A stretch of 64,000 bases of DNA from Candidatus Jordarchaeales archaeon (GCA_038889235.1 JAWAHN010000001.1:1046803-1110802), one strand, 5' to 3'; numbered from the stretch's first letter, positions 1-9,361 are shown. The notes: a model not told the origin generated them from the sequence alone. A program made the numbers and translations.

Positions 1-18
1 TTCCTTATAGCGTCGAAA

Positions 19-726
19 ATGCCTGAAACTTCCACCTTAGATAAAGTGCTTTTCCTCGTTCGGGCGGCCAGATGCGTTTCCGCTCTCGGAGACCAACGTA
101 CTGCCAAAACTCTCTTTTCAAAGGCTTGCGATCTCTTAGTCAACTTTGTGCCCTCCTACTTCTCCAACGAGGATTATGCCTCTGCTATGTTACACTATCT
201 TATCGTTATAAAGCTTTGTGAAGAGATGGACGACAAAGAAAAAGCTTGTCAAGTTGGTTCCTCCTTACGTGAGCTTTCTATGCGTTTTCTGCGCTTAATA
301 TCTGAAAAATCAGTGGAAGAGCAAGACAAGTTCGTTCAAGACCTCCTAAAAAACTTGCTCAACAATCCTCTGTTAAAGGAAGTTTTGGGACAACTGCCTG
401 TTTTGTTTCAAACTTTACTTACTATTGCACCCGAGTTTCAAAGTCTAAATGTCATCCAAGTTTTGCTAAACTCTTTGTCACCATATTCAAACCCGAACTC
501 TACTACTGTAACGTTACATGAAACGTTTCATGAATCACCCCAACAAGCTTCAGCATCGTATGTTTCTCCACAAAGCGAGCAAATCCTTAATTTACCCTTG
601 TTACACACTAGAACGCCACCGGAAAAACCCACAGTAAACGGGCAAAGGATGAAATCAGAACAGTTCCCCTCACAAGATTCAACGAGTGGTAATTCGTTAG
701 ATGATTTAAAGCAGGAGGAGGGCTGA
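19..726 (+). CDS. helical protein of unknown function
   Basis: I do not recognise this family. The first ~150 residues are predicted alpha-helical with TPR-like spacing (Ala/Leu pairs around Ala-Lys-Thr-Leu-Phe and Tyr-Ala-Ser-Ala-Met). The tail after residue ~155 is Ser/Thr/Pro/Gln-rich and probably disordered. The reading frame is open to the left edge of the window, so the true start may lie upstream of the ATG used here. A strong AGGAGG lies at its 3' end and serves the next gene, so the two are probably co-transcribed. TPR-containing genes lie opposite at 1461-3259. Confidence 0.55.
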   Translation: MPETSTLDKVLFLVRAARCVSALGDQRTAKTLFSKACDLLVNFVPSYFSNEDYASAMLHYLIVIKLCEEMDDKEKACQVGSSLRELSMRFLRLISEKSVEEQDKFVQDLLKNLLNNPLLKEVLGQLPVLFQTLLTIAPEFQSLNVIQVLLNSLSPYSNPNSTTVTLHETFHESPQQASASYVSPQSEQILNLPLLHTRTPPEKPTVNGQRMKSEQFPSQDSTSGNSLDDLKQEEG

Positions 727-733
727 CTAATTT

Positions 734-1495
734 ATGGAGTCTGATGCTTCCCAAAAATCTCTCTCTGTAGCTGAAGCAACAAGGCAAATAATTACAACTA
801 AACCTTCAGTGATGGACTGCCTCCGGCAGGGCGTAATAAACTTCTCAGCACTAGCGGAATCCATCAAGAACCAAGTTGCAGCGCTCTGTGGGCGCAAATC
901 TGTCAACGTCGACTCAATAAAAATGGCGCTAATGCGTTACTCGGAGGAGCTCAAACGCAAGAAGCAGATAATTGAGCAGCAGGTATCTGACATAATATGC
1001 AAAAGCATACTTGAATTGAAAAACGATGTAGCCGTCTTAATCATAAGGCCAGCGTCACTTCTCTCATATTTGGACAAAATAGTGAAGCTTGTTGAGTCAT
1101 CGCGCTTCCTCCAAGTGACACAAAGCGCGTCAGCGCTCACGGTAGTAACTGACCTGGAAACCAAGTCAAAGATACTTGAAATAGTAGAAAAGAAAAATGT
1201 GATAGAAATCTTAGACGACCAGTCTGCAATAATTATCATAAGCCCCCCACAAATAATAGAAGTGCCGGGAGTTATCTCTTACATTACCGACTTGTTAGCC
1301 GGCAACAATGTTAACATCACTCAGATAATATCATGTTACACTGACACCATTTTGATTGTAAAAAGGAGTGACGCCCTTAGAGCTTACAAGTTAATTGAAG
1401 ATCGCATACTGTTTTTGCGAAAACTAACATCTCACTCTAAAGAAGGTTCTAAGGAACTAACTACTGCCTTGCCCCACAATAACTACAGATCATAA
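734..1495 (+). CDS. ACT-domain protein, predicted regulator
   Basis: The N-terminal ~85 residues are helical (a region resembling a helix-turn-helix, with a Lys/Arg-rich helix near 75). Two beta-alpha-beta modules follow. The last one, residues ~175-225, has the ACT signature: a Pro-Gly-Val turn, a helix, then Asn-Ile and alternating hydrophobic strands. Archaeal proteins of this layout are usually annotated as ACT-domain allosteric regulators; the ligand is unknown. A GCAGGAGG Shine-Dalgarno lies 13 bases before the ATG. The 3' end overlaps the convergent gene at 1461 by 35 bp. Confidence 0.6.
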   Translation: MESDASQKSLSVAEATRQIITTKPSVMDCLRQGVINFSALAESIKNQVAALCGRKSVNVDSIKMALMRYSEELKRKKQIIEQQVSDIICKSILELKNDVAVLIIRPASLLSYLDKIVKLVESSRFLQVTQSASALTVVTDLETKSKILEIVEKKNVIEILDDQSAIIIISPPQIIEVPGVISYITDLLAGNNVNITQIISCYTDTILIVKRSDALRAYKLIEDRILFLRKLTSHSKEGSKELTTALPHNNYRS

Positions 1496-2351
1496 GATAC
1501 TCCGGTATCTCCTCTCCACAGACACCACACCTCTTGTATCCTGGCCTAGTTGGCGCCTTCACATCTTTTTCCTTCAGCGCTGCAAAGAACGTTACCTTGG
1601 TTTCAACTGAACGGGGCTTAGGTGTTATCTGAGTGGCTTGAGATATTACTCCTTCACTTTGAATGTACTCGTCTCCTTCAATTTTCCCTGGGAGCCTTCC
1701 GCTCTGAATTAACGCAGATAAAACTTGCCTTATGCGCTCTGCGCTCTCTCCGACACGCCAGGCAATATCACTAATGCTCATCCTTCCATAAACATTCTCT
1801 GAATCTATTACGGTGATACTTGTACTTTCCCTCACTCCTACACCCTCCTCACTTTTCACTTCTACCGCTTCCCGCTTCACTCCTTCCTCTTCCATTTGTA
1901 ATGGCGCCTCTTCCTCAACTATTTCCCAACCTTCCACTTCAACTGTTTCTTGAGACTCCTCACGGACTTTAGTCGCCTTCAAAACCTCAAGTAATTCCCT
2001 AACTAACTGGTCTTCCTCCTCGGTGTATTCCGCTTTTATCTTACTCCACTCCTCTTCAACTTCTTCATACCTTCCTTCAAACATTCGTAGCCCTATATCT
2101 GCGAACACCCTCCTATGGTCCGAAACACCGTGTTTCTGACAAATTTCGATAGCTTTTTCGACGTACTTTTTACCCTCCTTGTCTTCGGCGAGCAGACTGT
2201 ACATCCCTGCCAGTGTGTAGAAGTCTACCGCTACATCGTATATTCCTTCCTCCACAAGTATCTTGGCTGTGTCCTCGTAATACGCCACTTTCTTCCTTGC
2301 TTCCTCACTCCTCTCCTCAACCAACTTTACATCTTCCTCCAAGAGAATCAT
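1461..2351 (-). CDS. TPR / winged-helix / zinc-ribbon protein
   Basis: Three parts are visible. Residues 1-115 form TPR-like helical repeats (Tyr-Asp-Val-Ala-Val-Asp-Phe-Tyr motif). An acidic Glu-rich linker follows (~115-175). Residues ~185-235 look like a winged helix (Met-Ser-Ile-Ser-Asp-Ile-Ala ... Ile-Arg-Gln-Val-Leu). The C-terminus is a zinc ribbon with CGVC and CSYC pairs. The order resembles PCI/TPR scaffold proteins, but no specific function follows. It is the second of two minus-strand TPR genes, has its own TATA box at 2383-2390, and its tail overlaps the ACT-domain gene. Confidence 0.6.
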   Translation of the reverse strand: MILLEEDVKLVEERSEEARKKVAYYEDTAKILVEEGIYDVAVDFYTLAGMYSLLAEDKEGKKYVEKAIEICQKHGVSDHRRVFADIGLRMFEGRYEEVEEEWSKIKAEYTEEEDQLVRELLEVLKATKVREESQETVEVEGWEIVEEEAPLQMEEEGVKREAVEVKSEEGVGVRESTSITVIDSENVYGRMSISDIAWRVGESAERIRQVLSALIQSGRLPGKIEGDEYIQSEGVISQATQITPKPRSVETKVTFFAALKEKDVKAPTRPGYKRCGVCGEEIPEYLMICSYCGARQ

Positions 2352-2382
2352 GCGTTCTTTAGTTTAAAGCTTGTATTACCCC

Positions 2383-2390
2383 TTATATAA
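2383..2390 (-). promoter_or_regulatory. TATA box for the TPR/zinc-ribbon gene
   Basis: Read on the minus strand this is TTATATAA, 32-39 bases before the ATG at 2351. It predicts transcription starting about 10 bases upstream of the start codon. Confidence 0.55.
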
Positions 2391-2509
2391 ACCATTTTTG
2401 AGCTTAAAATAGGGATTCCAAGCAGTAATTCGTGGTCCTTCGTATTTCTAAGATACGGGAATTTTTTCGTTCGTCTTAACATTTATCTAAAAATAGAATT
2501 AAGACTCCG

Positions 2510-3259
2510 CTATGTTTGCAATAGTATCCCTTTGATTATCCTCTCCTCGGCCTCGTCAAGTTCTGGGGATATTTCTTCAACGAATTCCTCCACTTTAACC
2601 TCCCCGTAGATGAGTTTCCTAGTAACGTTGACAAACTTCTTAGTTTCCTCCTCTATACTCTCCTCCCTAGAAAGGGCGATAACTTTGTTAATCAACCCTT
2701 TCGCAGCTTCATGCTCTCCCAACGCCATGTAGCAGATAGCCGCCCAGCTCAAGTTTATGGCACCATAGTCGTAGTCTTTTTCGTCGCACCATATTTCCCC
2801 ATATTGTTTGAAGTTCTCGGCTGCCAGTGTAAGCATTTCTACGTACTTATCTTTTTCTCTCACTTTCTTGTATATTACTGCAGCGCTGGCGTATGAAAGG
2901 GCGGCTGATCCAAGATTTCCCATTTCCTCAAGTTTTCTCCCCCTTCCGGCGTATATCTCGGCTGCGCTGTAAGCCAAACTCCTGTACTCGTCCTTTTTCC
3001 CCATTTTTTCATAGCATGCCGCCATTTCTTCATAATCCCTCGCCGCTGAAACATCATACCCCAATTTAAGGTGTATTTCCAACGCCCTCGAGTATGCTTC
3101 TATAGCTTTTTCAAGCAAACCATGTTGCTTGTAGCAGTCTCCCGCCTCTTTCAGCGTATCTGCCGCTTTCTCGAGAAACTCCTGTCCTGCAACAGTGCTC
3201 GTAGCTTTTTTCGCATAATCCTCCGCTTTTCTGATCTTTTGTTCACATTCCTCAACCAA
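2510..3259 (-). CDS. TPR (SNAP-like) repeat protein
   Basis: A 249-residue all-helical protein made of consecutive TPR units (for example residues ~30-65, 70-105, 108-145 and 150-185) with the Ala-Tyr/Ala-Leu pattern of helix pairs. Its layout resembles the alpha-SNAP-like TPR proteins common in TACK and Asgard archaea, so a scaffolding role is likely; no enzymatic motif is visible. The start is ATG. It precedes the second TPR gene (1461-2351) with a 158-bp gap that carries that gene's own promoter. Confidence 0.6.
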   Translation of the reverse strand: MVEECEQKIRKAEDYAKKATSTVAGQEFLEKAADTLKEAGDCYKQHGLLEKAIEAYSRALEIHLKLGYDVSAARDYEEMAACYEKMGKKDEYRSLAYSAAEIYAGRGRKLEEMGNLGSAALSYASAAVIYKKVREKDKYVEMLTLAAENFKQYGEIWCDEKDYDYGAINLSWAAICYMALGEHEAAKGLINKVIALSREESIEEETKKFVNVTRKLIYGEVKVEEFVEEISPELDEAEERIIKGILLQT

Positions 3260-3399
3260 CTATTTTCCCCTCCCAGAGCAACTTTATTTCCGCTAAATCC
3301 ATCCATTAATTTAAAACTTTCACACTTTTGTATCAATTAGAACCACTTCCACATTAAATTGTTTTGTTGGATACGTTATTTTGAAATATAGTCCACTTC

Positions 3400-4698
3400 G
3401 TGGTGGATTCCCAAAATCTGGGAAGCGAGGGAACTTTGAATTTGCCAACCAAAATTGCGTCTTTCTCCGCGTCACCTGGAGAGGTTAGCCTTTGCGTCCT
3501 ACTATACTCTGGAGGATTGGACACGAGTTGCATGTTAAAATGGATCCAAGAATACTATGATGCAGACGTGATCTCTTTAACCCTTAACCTTGGTCAGTCC
3601 AAGGATTTTAGAGCGATAGAGGAGAAAGCCCGCCGGCTTGGAGTCAAAAAGCATTATACGATAGATGCCCGCAAGGAATTTGTAGAAAACTATGTTTTTC
3701 CAGCAATAAAAGCCAATGCACTATACCAAGATGCTTATCCAATAAGTTCATCTCTCTCACGCCCTCTCATCGCGAAGTGGGGGGTAGAAATAGCTCGAAA
3801 AGAAGGAGCTGACGCTATAGCTCATGGCTGTACAGGTAAGGGAAACGATCAAGTCCGCTTTGACGTCACAATTTCAACCTTAGCACCGGACCTAAAGATA
3901 ATCGCTCCAGTGGTCGAGTGGAACTTGAGTCGAGATCAAGCAATTGAGTACGCTAAGAAGCACGGGATACCGATCCCTGTCAATGTGGACTCCCCCTACA
4001 GCATAGACGAAAACCTTTGGGGGAGAAGTATAGAGTGCGGTCCGCTCGAGGACCCATCTCTCGAGCCCCCAGAGGAAGTCTACGAGTGGACAGTACCCCC
4101 TGAAAAAGCACCTTCCTCTCCAGAATACTTGGAAATAGAGTTTAGTGAAGGCGTCCCTGTGGCTCTTAACGGTGAAGAGATGGATGGTGTCTCGCTAATA
4201 TCAAAGCTAAACGAAATTGGAGGTGCACACGGGGTTGGGCGGATAGACCACATGGAGGACAGGATTGTAGGCCTGAAATCCCGTGAGGTTTATGAAGCCC
4301 CCGCAGCCACGATACTAATTAAAGCCCATAAGGATCTGGAGAAGATGGTATGCACTAGACATGAAAACCTTTTCAAGAAGATCATTGATGATCAATGGAC
4401 TTTCCTTGCCTATGCGGGGTTATGGATGGACCCGCTAAGAGAGGATTTAGAGGCCTTTATAAACAAGGTTAACGAAAAAGTCAATGGTACGGTGAGGGTT
4501 AAGCTTTTCAAGGGAAACGCTCAGGTAGTAGGAAGGTCGTCACCATACGCCCTTTACGACAAGACTCTAGCAACGTACGGCAAGGAGTCAACATTCAATC
4601 AATACGCCTCGCTGGGGTTCATAGAACTATGGGGCTTGCAATCTAAAATGGCGTACGCTGTGAAAAAGTTGCTTGAAGAGAGGAAAGAGAGGGCATGA
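3400..4698 (+). CDS. argG: argininosuccinate synthase
   Basis: Joins citrulline and aspartate with ATP to make argininosuccinate in arginine biosynthesis. The N-type ATP pyrophosphatase loop YSGGLDTS is at residues 36-43, followed by the family's conserved blocks around the citrulline/aspartate site (Gly-Cys-Thr-Gly-Lys-Gly-Asn-Asp-Gln-Val-Arg, Ser-Pro-Tyr-Ser-Ile-Asp-Glu-Asn). The GTG start gives about 30 extra N-terminal residues compared with usual family members; in-frame TTG codons at residues 13 and 15 are alternatives. It overlaps argH by 4 bp (ATGA), so the two are translationally coupled. Confidence 0.95.
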   Translation: MVDSQNLGSEGTLNLPTKIASFSASPGEVSLCVLLYSGGLDTSCMLKWIQEYYDADVISLTLNLGQSKDFRAIEEKARRLGVKKHYTIDARKEFVENYVFPAIKANALYQDAYPISSSLSRPLIAKWGVEIARKEGADAIAHGCTGKGNDQVRFDVTISTLAPDLKIIAPVVEWNLSRDQAIEYAKKHGIPIPVNVDSPYSIDENLWGRSIECGPLEDPSLEPPEEVYEWTVPPEKAPSSPEYLEIEFSEGVPVALNGEEMDGVSLISKLNEIGGAHGVGRIDHMEDRIVGLKSREVYEAPAATILIKAHKDLEKMVCTRHENLFKKIIDDQWTFLAYAGLWMDPLREDLEAFINKVNEKVNGTVRVKLFKGNAQVVGRSSPYALYDKTLATYGKESTFNQYASLGFIELWGLQSKMAYAVKKLLEERKERA

Positions 4699-6179
4699 GC
4701 GACAAGCTGTGGGGTGGAATATATAGGGAGAAATCTCTGAAAGATGTCGAGCATTACACTTCCCATGAAAACATACTGCTAGATGAGCGTCTCGTTGAAT
4801 ACGATATTCTGGGCACGATAGCGCACGACTACATGCTGTGGAAAATAGGTGCTTTGAGCGAAAAGGCTCTCAAAAAAATTATCTCAGCCCTCCTCAGGAT
4901 TAGAGAAGAGTTTAGGAAGGGTCTCTTCCGCCTTAAGATGGAGTATGAAGACGTACACATGAACATTGAAAAGCGGGTTGCAGAGCTAGCTGGAGAAGAC
5001 GTTGGAGGAATGATGCACCTTGCTAGGTCTAGAAATGACCAAGTGTTGGTCGACATACGAATGTATCTTCGCGATGAAATAAACGAGCTAACTGGTCTAA
5101 CTCTCAACTTAGTAAAAGCCTTTCTATTGTTAGCAAAAAAACATGTCAAAACAGTTATGCCTGCATTCACGCACACTCGTCCTGCCCAACCCACATCTTT
5201 CGCTCATTGGTGTCTTGCAGTTTCAGACTCTCTTTTGAGGTGTGTTAATCGCCTTAGCGAACACTATAGGCGCGTGAACACTTGTCCGTTAGGGGCAGGA
5301 GCCGTTAGTGGTGTCGGGTGGCCCGTTGACAGGAATCTAACCGCATCGCTCTTAGGCTTCGATGAGGTACATGAAAATACATTTGATGCTATTTCTTCGC
5401 GCGGTGAAATAGAGGCCGAAACCATCTTTATACTAACGCTACTCATGATGACCCTAAGTAGGGTTAGCGAAGACCTAATCTGGTGGTCGACGACAGAGTT
5501 TTCCATGATAGAAATAGATGAACGGTATACCACGGGAAGCAGCATAATGCCACAAAAGAAAAATCCCGATGTCCTGGAACTTGTAAGAGGGAGAAGCAGC
5601 CGTGTTCTAGGCAACCTTGTAGGTTTACTTTCCCTCTTAAAGGCGCTTCCATCGGGTTATAACAGGGATCAACAGGAGACGAAGTTCCTCCTCTTTAACT
5701 CAATAGACATAGTTAAAGAGACACTAGCTATAATGGCTCAAGTTATTGAGACGTTAAAAGTCAACGAAGAAAGAATGGCTGAAATAGCTAAGCGGGGCAT
5801 GGTTACTGCAACCGATCTCGTAGATCTTCTGGTTAGAAAAGGACTATCCTTCCGTGTTGCACACAGAGTGGTCGGTGAGTACATTAAATTCGCCTCGCGC
5901 GTCGGCCACGACCCCGTGTTGCTCTCTAAGATAGCCTCAGAAACATCGGGATTACACGTCCAAGTATCCGAAGAAGACATACTCCGCGCCTTAGACCCGG
6001 TTGCAGCGCTAGAACGTCGCTGCCACTTAGGATCCCCTGCTCCAAGCGAGATACTAAGAATGTTGAACGAAAGAGAAAAAATCGTAGAAATTGAGGAAGA
6101 GTCACTAAGCCGTAGAAAAGAAAGGGTGAAACAAGCAATTAGCAGATTAGAAGAAATTGCCTTATCGCTTGCTTCCTAA
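4695..6179 (+). CDS. argH: argininosuccinate lyase
   Basis: Cleaves argininosuccinate to arginine and fumarate, the last step of arginine synthesis. The fumarase/aspartase-superfamily signature GSSIMPQKKNPD is at residues ~281-292, the Ser-Arg-Asn-Asp-Gln motif is near residue 113, and the catalytic-His region Thr-His-Thr-Arg-Pro-Ala-Gln-Pro is near 160. Length (494) is slightly above the usual ~460 through a longer charged C-terminal helix. It starts inside the argG stop codon. Confidence 0.95.
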   Translation: MSDKLWGGIYREKSLKDVEHYTSHENILLDERLVEYDILGTIAHDYMLWKIGALSEKALKKIISALLRIREEFRKGLFRLKMEYEDVHMNIEKRVAELAGEDVGGMMHLARSRNDQVLVDIRMYLRDEINELTGLTLNLVKAFLLLAKKHVKTVMPAFTHTRPAQPTSFAHWCLAVSDSLLRCVNRLSEHYRRVNTCPLGAGAVSGVGWPVDRNLTASLLGFDEVHENTFDAISSRGEIEAETIFILTLLMMTLSRVSEDLIWWSTTEFSMIEIDERYTTGSSIMPQKKNPDVLELVRGRSSRVLGNLVGLLSLLKALPSGYNRDQQETKFLLFNSIDIVKETLAIMAQVIETLKVNEERMAEIAKRGMVTATDLVDLLVRKGLSFRVAHRVVGEYIKFASRVGHDPVLLSKIASETSGLHVQVSEEDILRALDPVAALERRCHLGSPAPSEILRMLNEREKIVEIEEESLSRRKERVKQAISRLEEIALSLAS

Positions 6180-6225
6180 GAACTTTCAACAAGCTTCCTC
6201 CTTTGGTTAAAATTAGGTTGAAAAC

Positions 6226-7011
6226 TTAGACTTTGTAGCCCTTCACGAATTTCATGAAGACTCCCATGTACATGCACTCCTCGATTGGTATAGTCATTTC
6301 TAAATCATCCACCAGTCTCTCGGTAAACACCACCGGCGCATTTCTGACTAAAACTACGGGGGTTTTCTCATTCCTCTCTCCCATTATAATCTCTGCTGCC
6401 GCGGCTATACAGTCCGCGATCGCCCTCCTCGTAATCTTCAGCCTTTCTCCATAGATGTCACTTTTTCCTCTTTCGTCGATCACGGGTTCGAAACCGGCGA
6501 CTCCTAACGCTATACCTGTGTTACCAAGTCTCAAAGGTTGCACTCTGCTATCTACGATGAGCACGGCAACCTTTTTACCTGTCTTTTCTATCACTTTTTT
6601 CCTAATTTTTCTCGCACTTTCCGTTGGGTCCTTTGGTGGAAGTATGACGTATCCAGGAGGGGCATTAGACCTGTCAACGCCAGCATTAGCCTGCAAAACC
6701 CCTTTTCTGAGAGTTAATAGTGCTCCATAAACACAACCATACACTTCGTCTGCCTCTTTAAGAACGACTTCTACGAATTCCGGGGGAAGCCCGCACTGCT
6801 CGGAAAGTTTTACCGCTTTCTCGGATGGTTTAACTTCCTTTAGGGAAACTATACGCCCCTCACTAACAGAAACCACCTTAGACGTTATGACTAATATATC
6901 GTGGTCCCTAAGTTTGATCCTCGCTCTCCTAATTCCGTCTAAAATCACTTCGACTAAATCGTCCCCTACTTCCACCACTTTTGTCTTAATTCCTTTCAAA
7001 ATCATCGTCAT
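6226..7011 (-). CDS. cofE: coenzyme F420-0:L-glutamate ligase
   Basis: Adds gamma-linked glutamates to F420-0 using GTP, giving the deazaflavin cofactor used by F420-dependent oxidoreductases. Diagnostic blocks are present: Ile-Thr-Ser-Lys-Val-Val near residue 43, the Gln-Ala-Asn-Ala-Gly-Val-Asp-Arg-Ser-Asn block near 106, and Arg-Leu-Gly-Asn-Thr-Gly-Ile-Ala near 160. The ATG at 7011 overlaps the stop of the upstream PIN gene (TGATG), implying coupled translation; a TTG lies one codon earlier. It supports an F420-using metabolism, consistent with the pterin cluster at 44-49 kb. Confidence 0.93.
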   Translation of the reverse strand: MTMILKGIKTKVVEVGDDLVEVILDGIRRARIKLRDHDILVITSKVVSVSEGRIVSLKEVKPSEKAVKLSEQCGLPPEFVEVVLKEADEVYGCVYGALLTLRKGVLQANAGVDRSNAPPGYVILPPKDPTESARKIRKKVIEKTGKKVAVLIVDSRVQPLRLGNTGIALGVAGFEPVIDERGKSDIYGERLKITRRAIADCIAAAAEIIMGERNEKTPVVLVRNAPVVFTERLVDDLEMTIPIEECMYMGVFMKFVKGYKV

Positions 7012-7409
7012 CAACTCGGCGTTATCGCTTTCAACCCGTATTTCTCGACAACTTCAACGATATCTCTCCTTTTAGTAACTATCTTATCGCAGTTTTTGAG
7101 AAGGGCGGTGGCTATAACCGCTCCCCCCTCCATGTCGCTTTTTGCAAGGTGCATGAACCGGCCTGCGTCTAACGCTATCTTAACATCAAGGAGAACCACG
7201 CTTACACTTAACACTTGTTTTAGTGCAGCAACTAGGAGGTCCACCTGCCACCCCCTACCGTCTCTCCATAAACTCATAGAAGCCGCTGCTAGTGATACCG
7301 TTGAAATGTAGACTCGCTCCCCCTTTTTCACGTTCTCCCAGAATTCCTCCGCCCACTTCTCCCCGTCCAAAAGCGCTATGAGAAACGATGAATCCGCAAC
7401 CGCTGCCAT
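7011..7409 (-). CDS. PIN-domain protein
   Basis: A 132-residue PIN-fold protein: N-terminal Ala-Asp-Ser-Ser-Phe-Leu strand with the first acidic residue, Asp near 84, a central Ser-Asp-Met-Glu-Gly-Gly-Ala helix, and a late Cys-Asp-Lys-Ile-Val-Thr segment. I chose the ATG at 7409 because an AGGGGGGAA Shine-Dalgarno precedes it and longer versions would run into the GPN GTPase gene. No antitoxin partner is adjacent. The position between GPN GTPase and cofE suggests a housekeeping RNA-binding or nuclease role (Nob1/Fcf1-like) rather than a toxin, but that is inference. Confidence 0.7.
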   Translation of the reverse strand: MAAVADSSFLIALLDGEKWAEEFWENVKKGERVYISTVSLAAASMSLWRDGRGWQVDLLVAALKQVLSVSVVLLDVKIALDAGRFMHLAKSDMEGGAVIATALLKNCDKIVTKRRDIVEVVEKYGLKAITPS

Positions 7410-7419
7410 ACGTTCCCCC

Positions 7420-8169
7420 CTAGAGATTGTCTCCGCAAACGCAGAAAACCTCGTGCAATAATTCAAATAGCTCTTCGTGCCCTTCCATAGTCACAGAAGA
7501 TGTGGATATGATACGCTTTGCTGGCCTAATTTTGCTCAAAACTTCCAACGCGATTGACGCCACGTCTGCAATGACCCCTGTTTCCTTCATGAGTTCTAGT
7601 TTCAGAAGCTTATCGTCGCTTATAAGCTTCCTAATACGTCCGTCTGTATCCATATCTGACTTATGCAAAACCGTTATGGTCTCGACACCCAGGCTTAGCT
7701 GAACCGCCAACCCCACGAATATTGCAACAATAAACTTACTTAGCGTTGAAGCCAAGTCACATCCTATAAGGAAAACTCCGCAAACGCGTGCAAACTCTCG
7801 CAAACGGCGCATGAACTCGCCGCCAGCCTCCCTGAAAGCAAATATTTCAAGCTGTCCCGGCGTATCTACTAATACGAACTCGCATCCCCTTCCTCTTATC
7901 TCAGAAACTATGTGATCGTAATGTGCAAGGATTCTTTCGCTGGCTCTAAGCATAGCTAAGTTTGGCCCAATGCCTTCCTCCCGCATTATGTCGGAGATTG
8001 TAAAAATGCTACGTACATCGAAATCTGGTTCATATGGTAACTCTTCTACTCCAGGATCTAAATTAACGAGCATAACGCTATACCCTTTCTCATTTAAGAA
8101 GCGACCAAAGGTTTTAGTTAAGCTTGTTTTCCCTGAGCCAGCGAACCCAAAGAATGGGACGATAAACAA
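7420..8169 (-). CDS. GPN-loop GTPase
   Basis: P-loop GTPase of the GPN family, whose eukaryotic relatives help assemble RNA polymerase II. Walker A Gly-Phe-Ala-Gly-Ser-Gly-Lys-Thr is at residues 8-15, the defining Gly-Pro-Asn loop at 68-70, G3 Asp-Thr-Pro-Gly-Gln at 102-106 and G4 His-Lys-Ser-Asp at 169-172. TTG start. It lies between L35Ae and the PIN protein on the same strand with short gaps, so a common transcript is likely. Confidence 0.9.
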   Translation of the reverse strand: MFIVPFFGFAGSGKTSLTKTFGRFLNEKGYSVMLVNLDPGVEELPYEPDFDVRSIFTISDIMREEGIGPNLAMLRASERILAHYDHIVSEIRGRGCEFVLVDTPGQLEIFAFREAGGEFMRRLREFARVCGVFLIGCDLASTLSKFIVAIFVGLAVQLSLGVETITVLHKSDMDTDGRIRKLISDDKLLKLELMKETGVIADVASIALEVLSKIRPAKRIISTSSVTMEGHEELFELLHEVFCVCGDNL

Positions 8170-8193
8170 AACCAGCCGCTTCCTCCCTAAAAT

Positions 8194-8481
8194 TTAGGAA
8201 ATTATGAGGGGCTCAGCAAGTTTAACTGTTGTTCCTAAAGCCTCTCCAGGGAGCCCCTTCCTAAATTTTGCCCTAACAGCGCCGCCGCTTCCATGACATG
8301 AAACTATCTTCCCCCTCAATTCTTTTCCTTTGTGGTTAACCCAAATAACAGTTCGTCCAATTAGTTTAGCAGCTTTTTCATCAGAATCTATCCCATCAAA
8401 CCGTATTACTATGTCTTTGGGGTGTTGCAAATGCTTGCTCAACACGTAGTTAATGATCCTCCCTTCCGTGACAACTTTCAT
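8194..8481 (-). CDS. rpl35ae: ribosomal protein eL33 (L35Ae)
   Basis: Large-subunit ribosomal protein of the L35Ae family, found in archaea and eukaryotes. The 95-residue beta-barrel protein shows the family's conserved Trp-Val-Asn-His-Lys-Gly-Lys block, the Lys-Ile-Val-Ser-Cys-His-Gly-Ser-Gly-Gly block and the Phe-Arg-Lys-Gly-Leu-Pro-Gly-Glu-Ala-Leu-Gly segment. It heads the minus-strand L35Ae-GPN-PIN-cofE run and is divergent from the DUF47 gene. Confidence 0.9.
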   Translation of the reverse strand: MKVVTEGRIINYVLSKHLQHPKDIVIRFDGIDSDEKAAKLIGRTVIWVNHKGKELRGKIVSCHGSGGAVRAKFRKGLPGEALGTTVKLAEPLIIS

Positions 8482-8686
8482 TACGACCCTCCTAAACTCT
8501 TTTCCACTGTCAACGAGAGGATAAAGTTGTGTACGTCATAAATTTTTCGTGCATTTGGCGTACAAAAATGAGCCTAACAGTACTTTACAATTTTAACTAT
8601 TCGGGAAAATTTATTTAATTGTTCTGAGACGTAGAGACATGAGCTTTTGTCAAAAAGTGTAAATAACAGTTGCGGCGGGAGGAAAA

Positions 8687-9334
8687 ATGCTTAACATTGA
8701 CAGTAACAGAGAAAGAGTTGTTTTCGACATAATGCAAGAGCACATCAGGGTCATCGTCTTTGCTGTTAAGGAGTTTGAACTATCTTTTGAGGACTGGATG
8801 CAGGGTAACATGAAGGCGGTTGAGGAAAGACTGAGCAAAATCTCAAATTATGCTAAAGAAGCGGATAAAATTAAGCGCAATATAATAGACGAGCTCTCTC
8901 TAGCAGCATCTCTTCTCCAGAGAGAAGACTTCATGCGCTTTGCTTTAATCGTTGATAAAATAGCTGACTTCACTGAGGGAATGTGTTTCCGCTTGTCTGG
9001 TATACGCAACTGGAAGCCGAGAGGAGTTATAGCTGAAGACATGCGAAACATGGTTTCTACATTCGCTCATGCTGTTGAAAAGCTGAGAGAAGCTGTGAAC
9101 GTGTTGTCTGAGGACGCTGAACGCGCATTGAACGCTATACTTGAAGTGGACGCCGCGGAAAGACTTGCCGATCAAATACACAGAACCATCGAACAATCCT
9201 TGTTCGAGTTGAATGTAGACCACAGAACGCTAATTCGCCTCCTAAATTTGATTTCACACATGGAAGACGCGGTGGATGTGACTCAAGAAGCAGCTGAAGC
9301 GCTAAGGATAATTGCTATGTTCAAGCTAGGATAA
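8687..9334 (+). CDS. DUF47 (PhoU-like) family protein
   Basis: An all-helical 215-residue protein of the DUF47/PhoU-like group, which often accompanies phosphate (Pit-type) transporters and is thought to regulate them. The Glu/Asp-rich helices (Ala-Asp-Lys-Ile-Lys-Arg; His-Met-Glu-Asp-Ala-Val-Asp near the C-terminus) match the metal-binding PhoU pattern. No phosphate permease is adjacent, so its partner is unknown. Shine-Dalgarno GGGAGG lies just before the ATG. An AT-rich TATA-like stretch is at ~8606-8617. Confidence 0.8.
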   Translation: MLNIDSNRERVVFDIMQEHIRVIVFAVKEFELSFEDWMQGNMKAVEERLSKISNYAKEADKIKRNIIDELSLAASLLQREDFMRFALIVDKIADFTEGMCFRLSGIRNWKPRGVIAEDMRNMVSTFAHAVEKLREAVNVLSEDAERALNAILEVDAAERLADQIHRTIEQSLFELNVDHRTLIRLLNLISHMEDAVDVTQEAAEALRIIAMFKLG

Positions 9335-9361
9335 AACTTCCTGAAAAGGGGGGTCGAAAGG

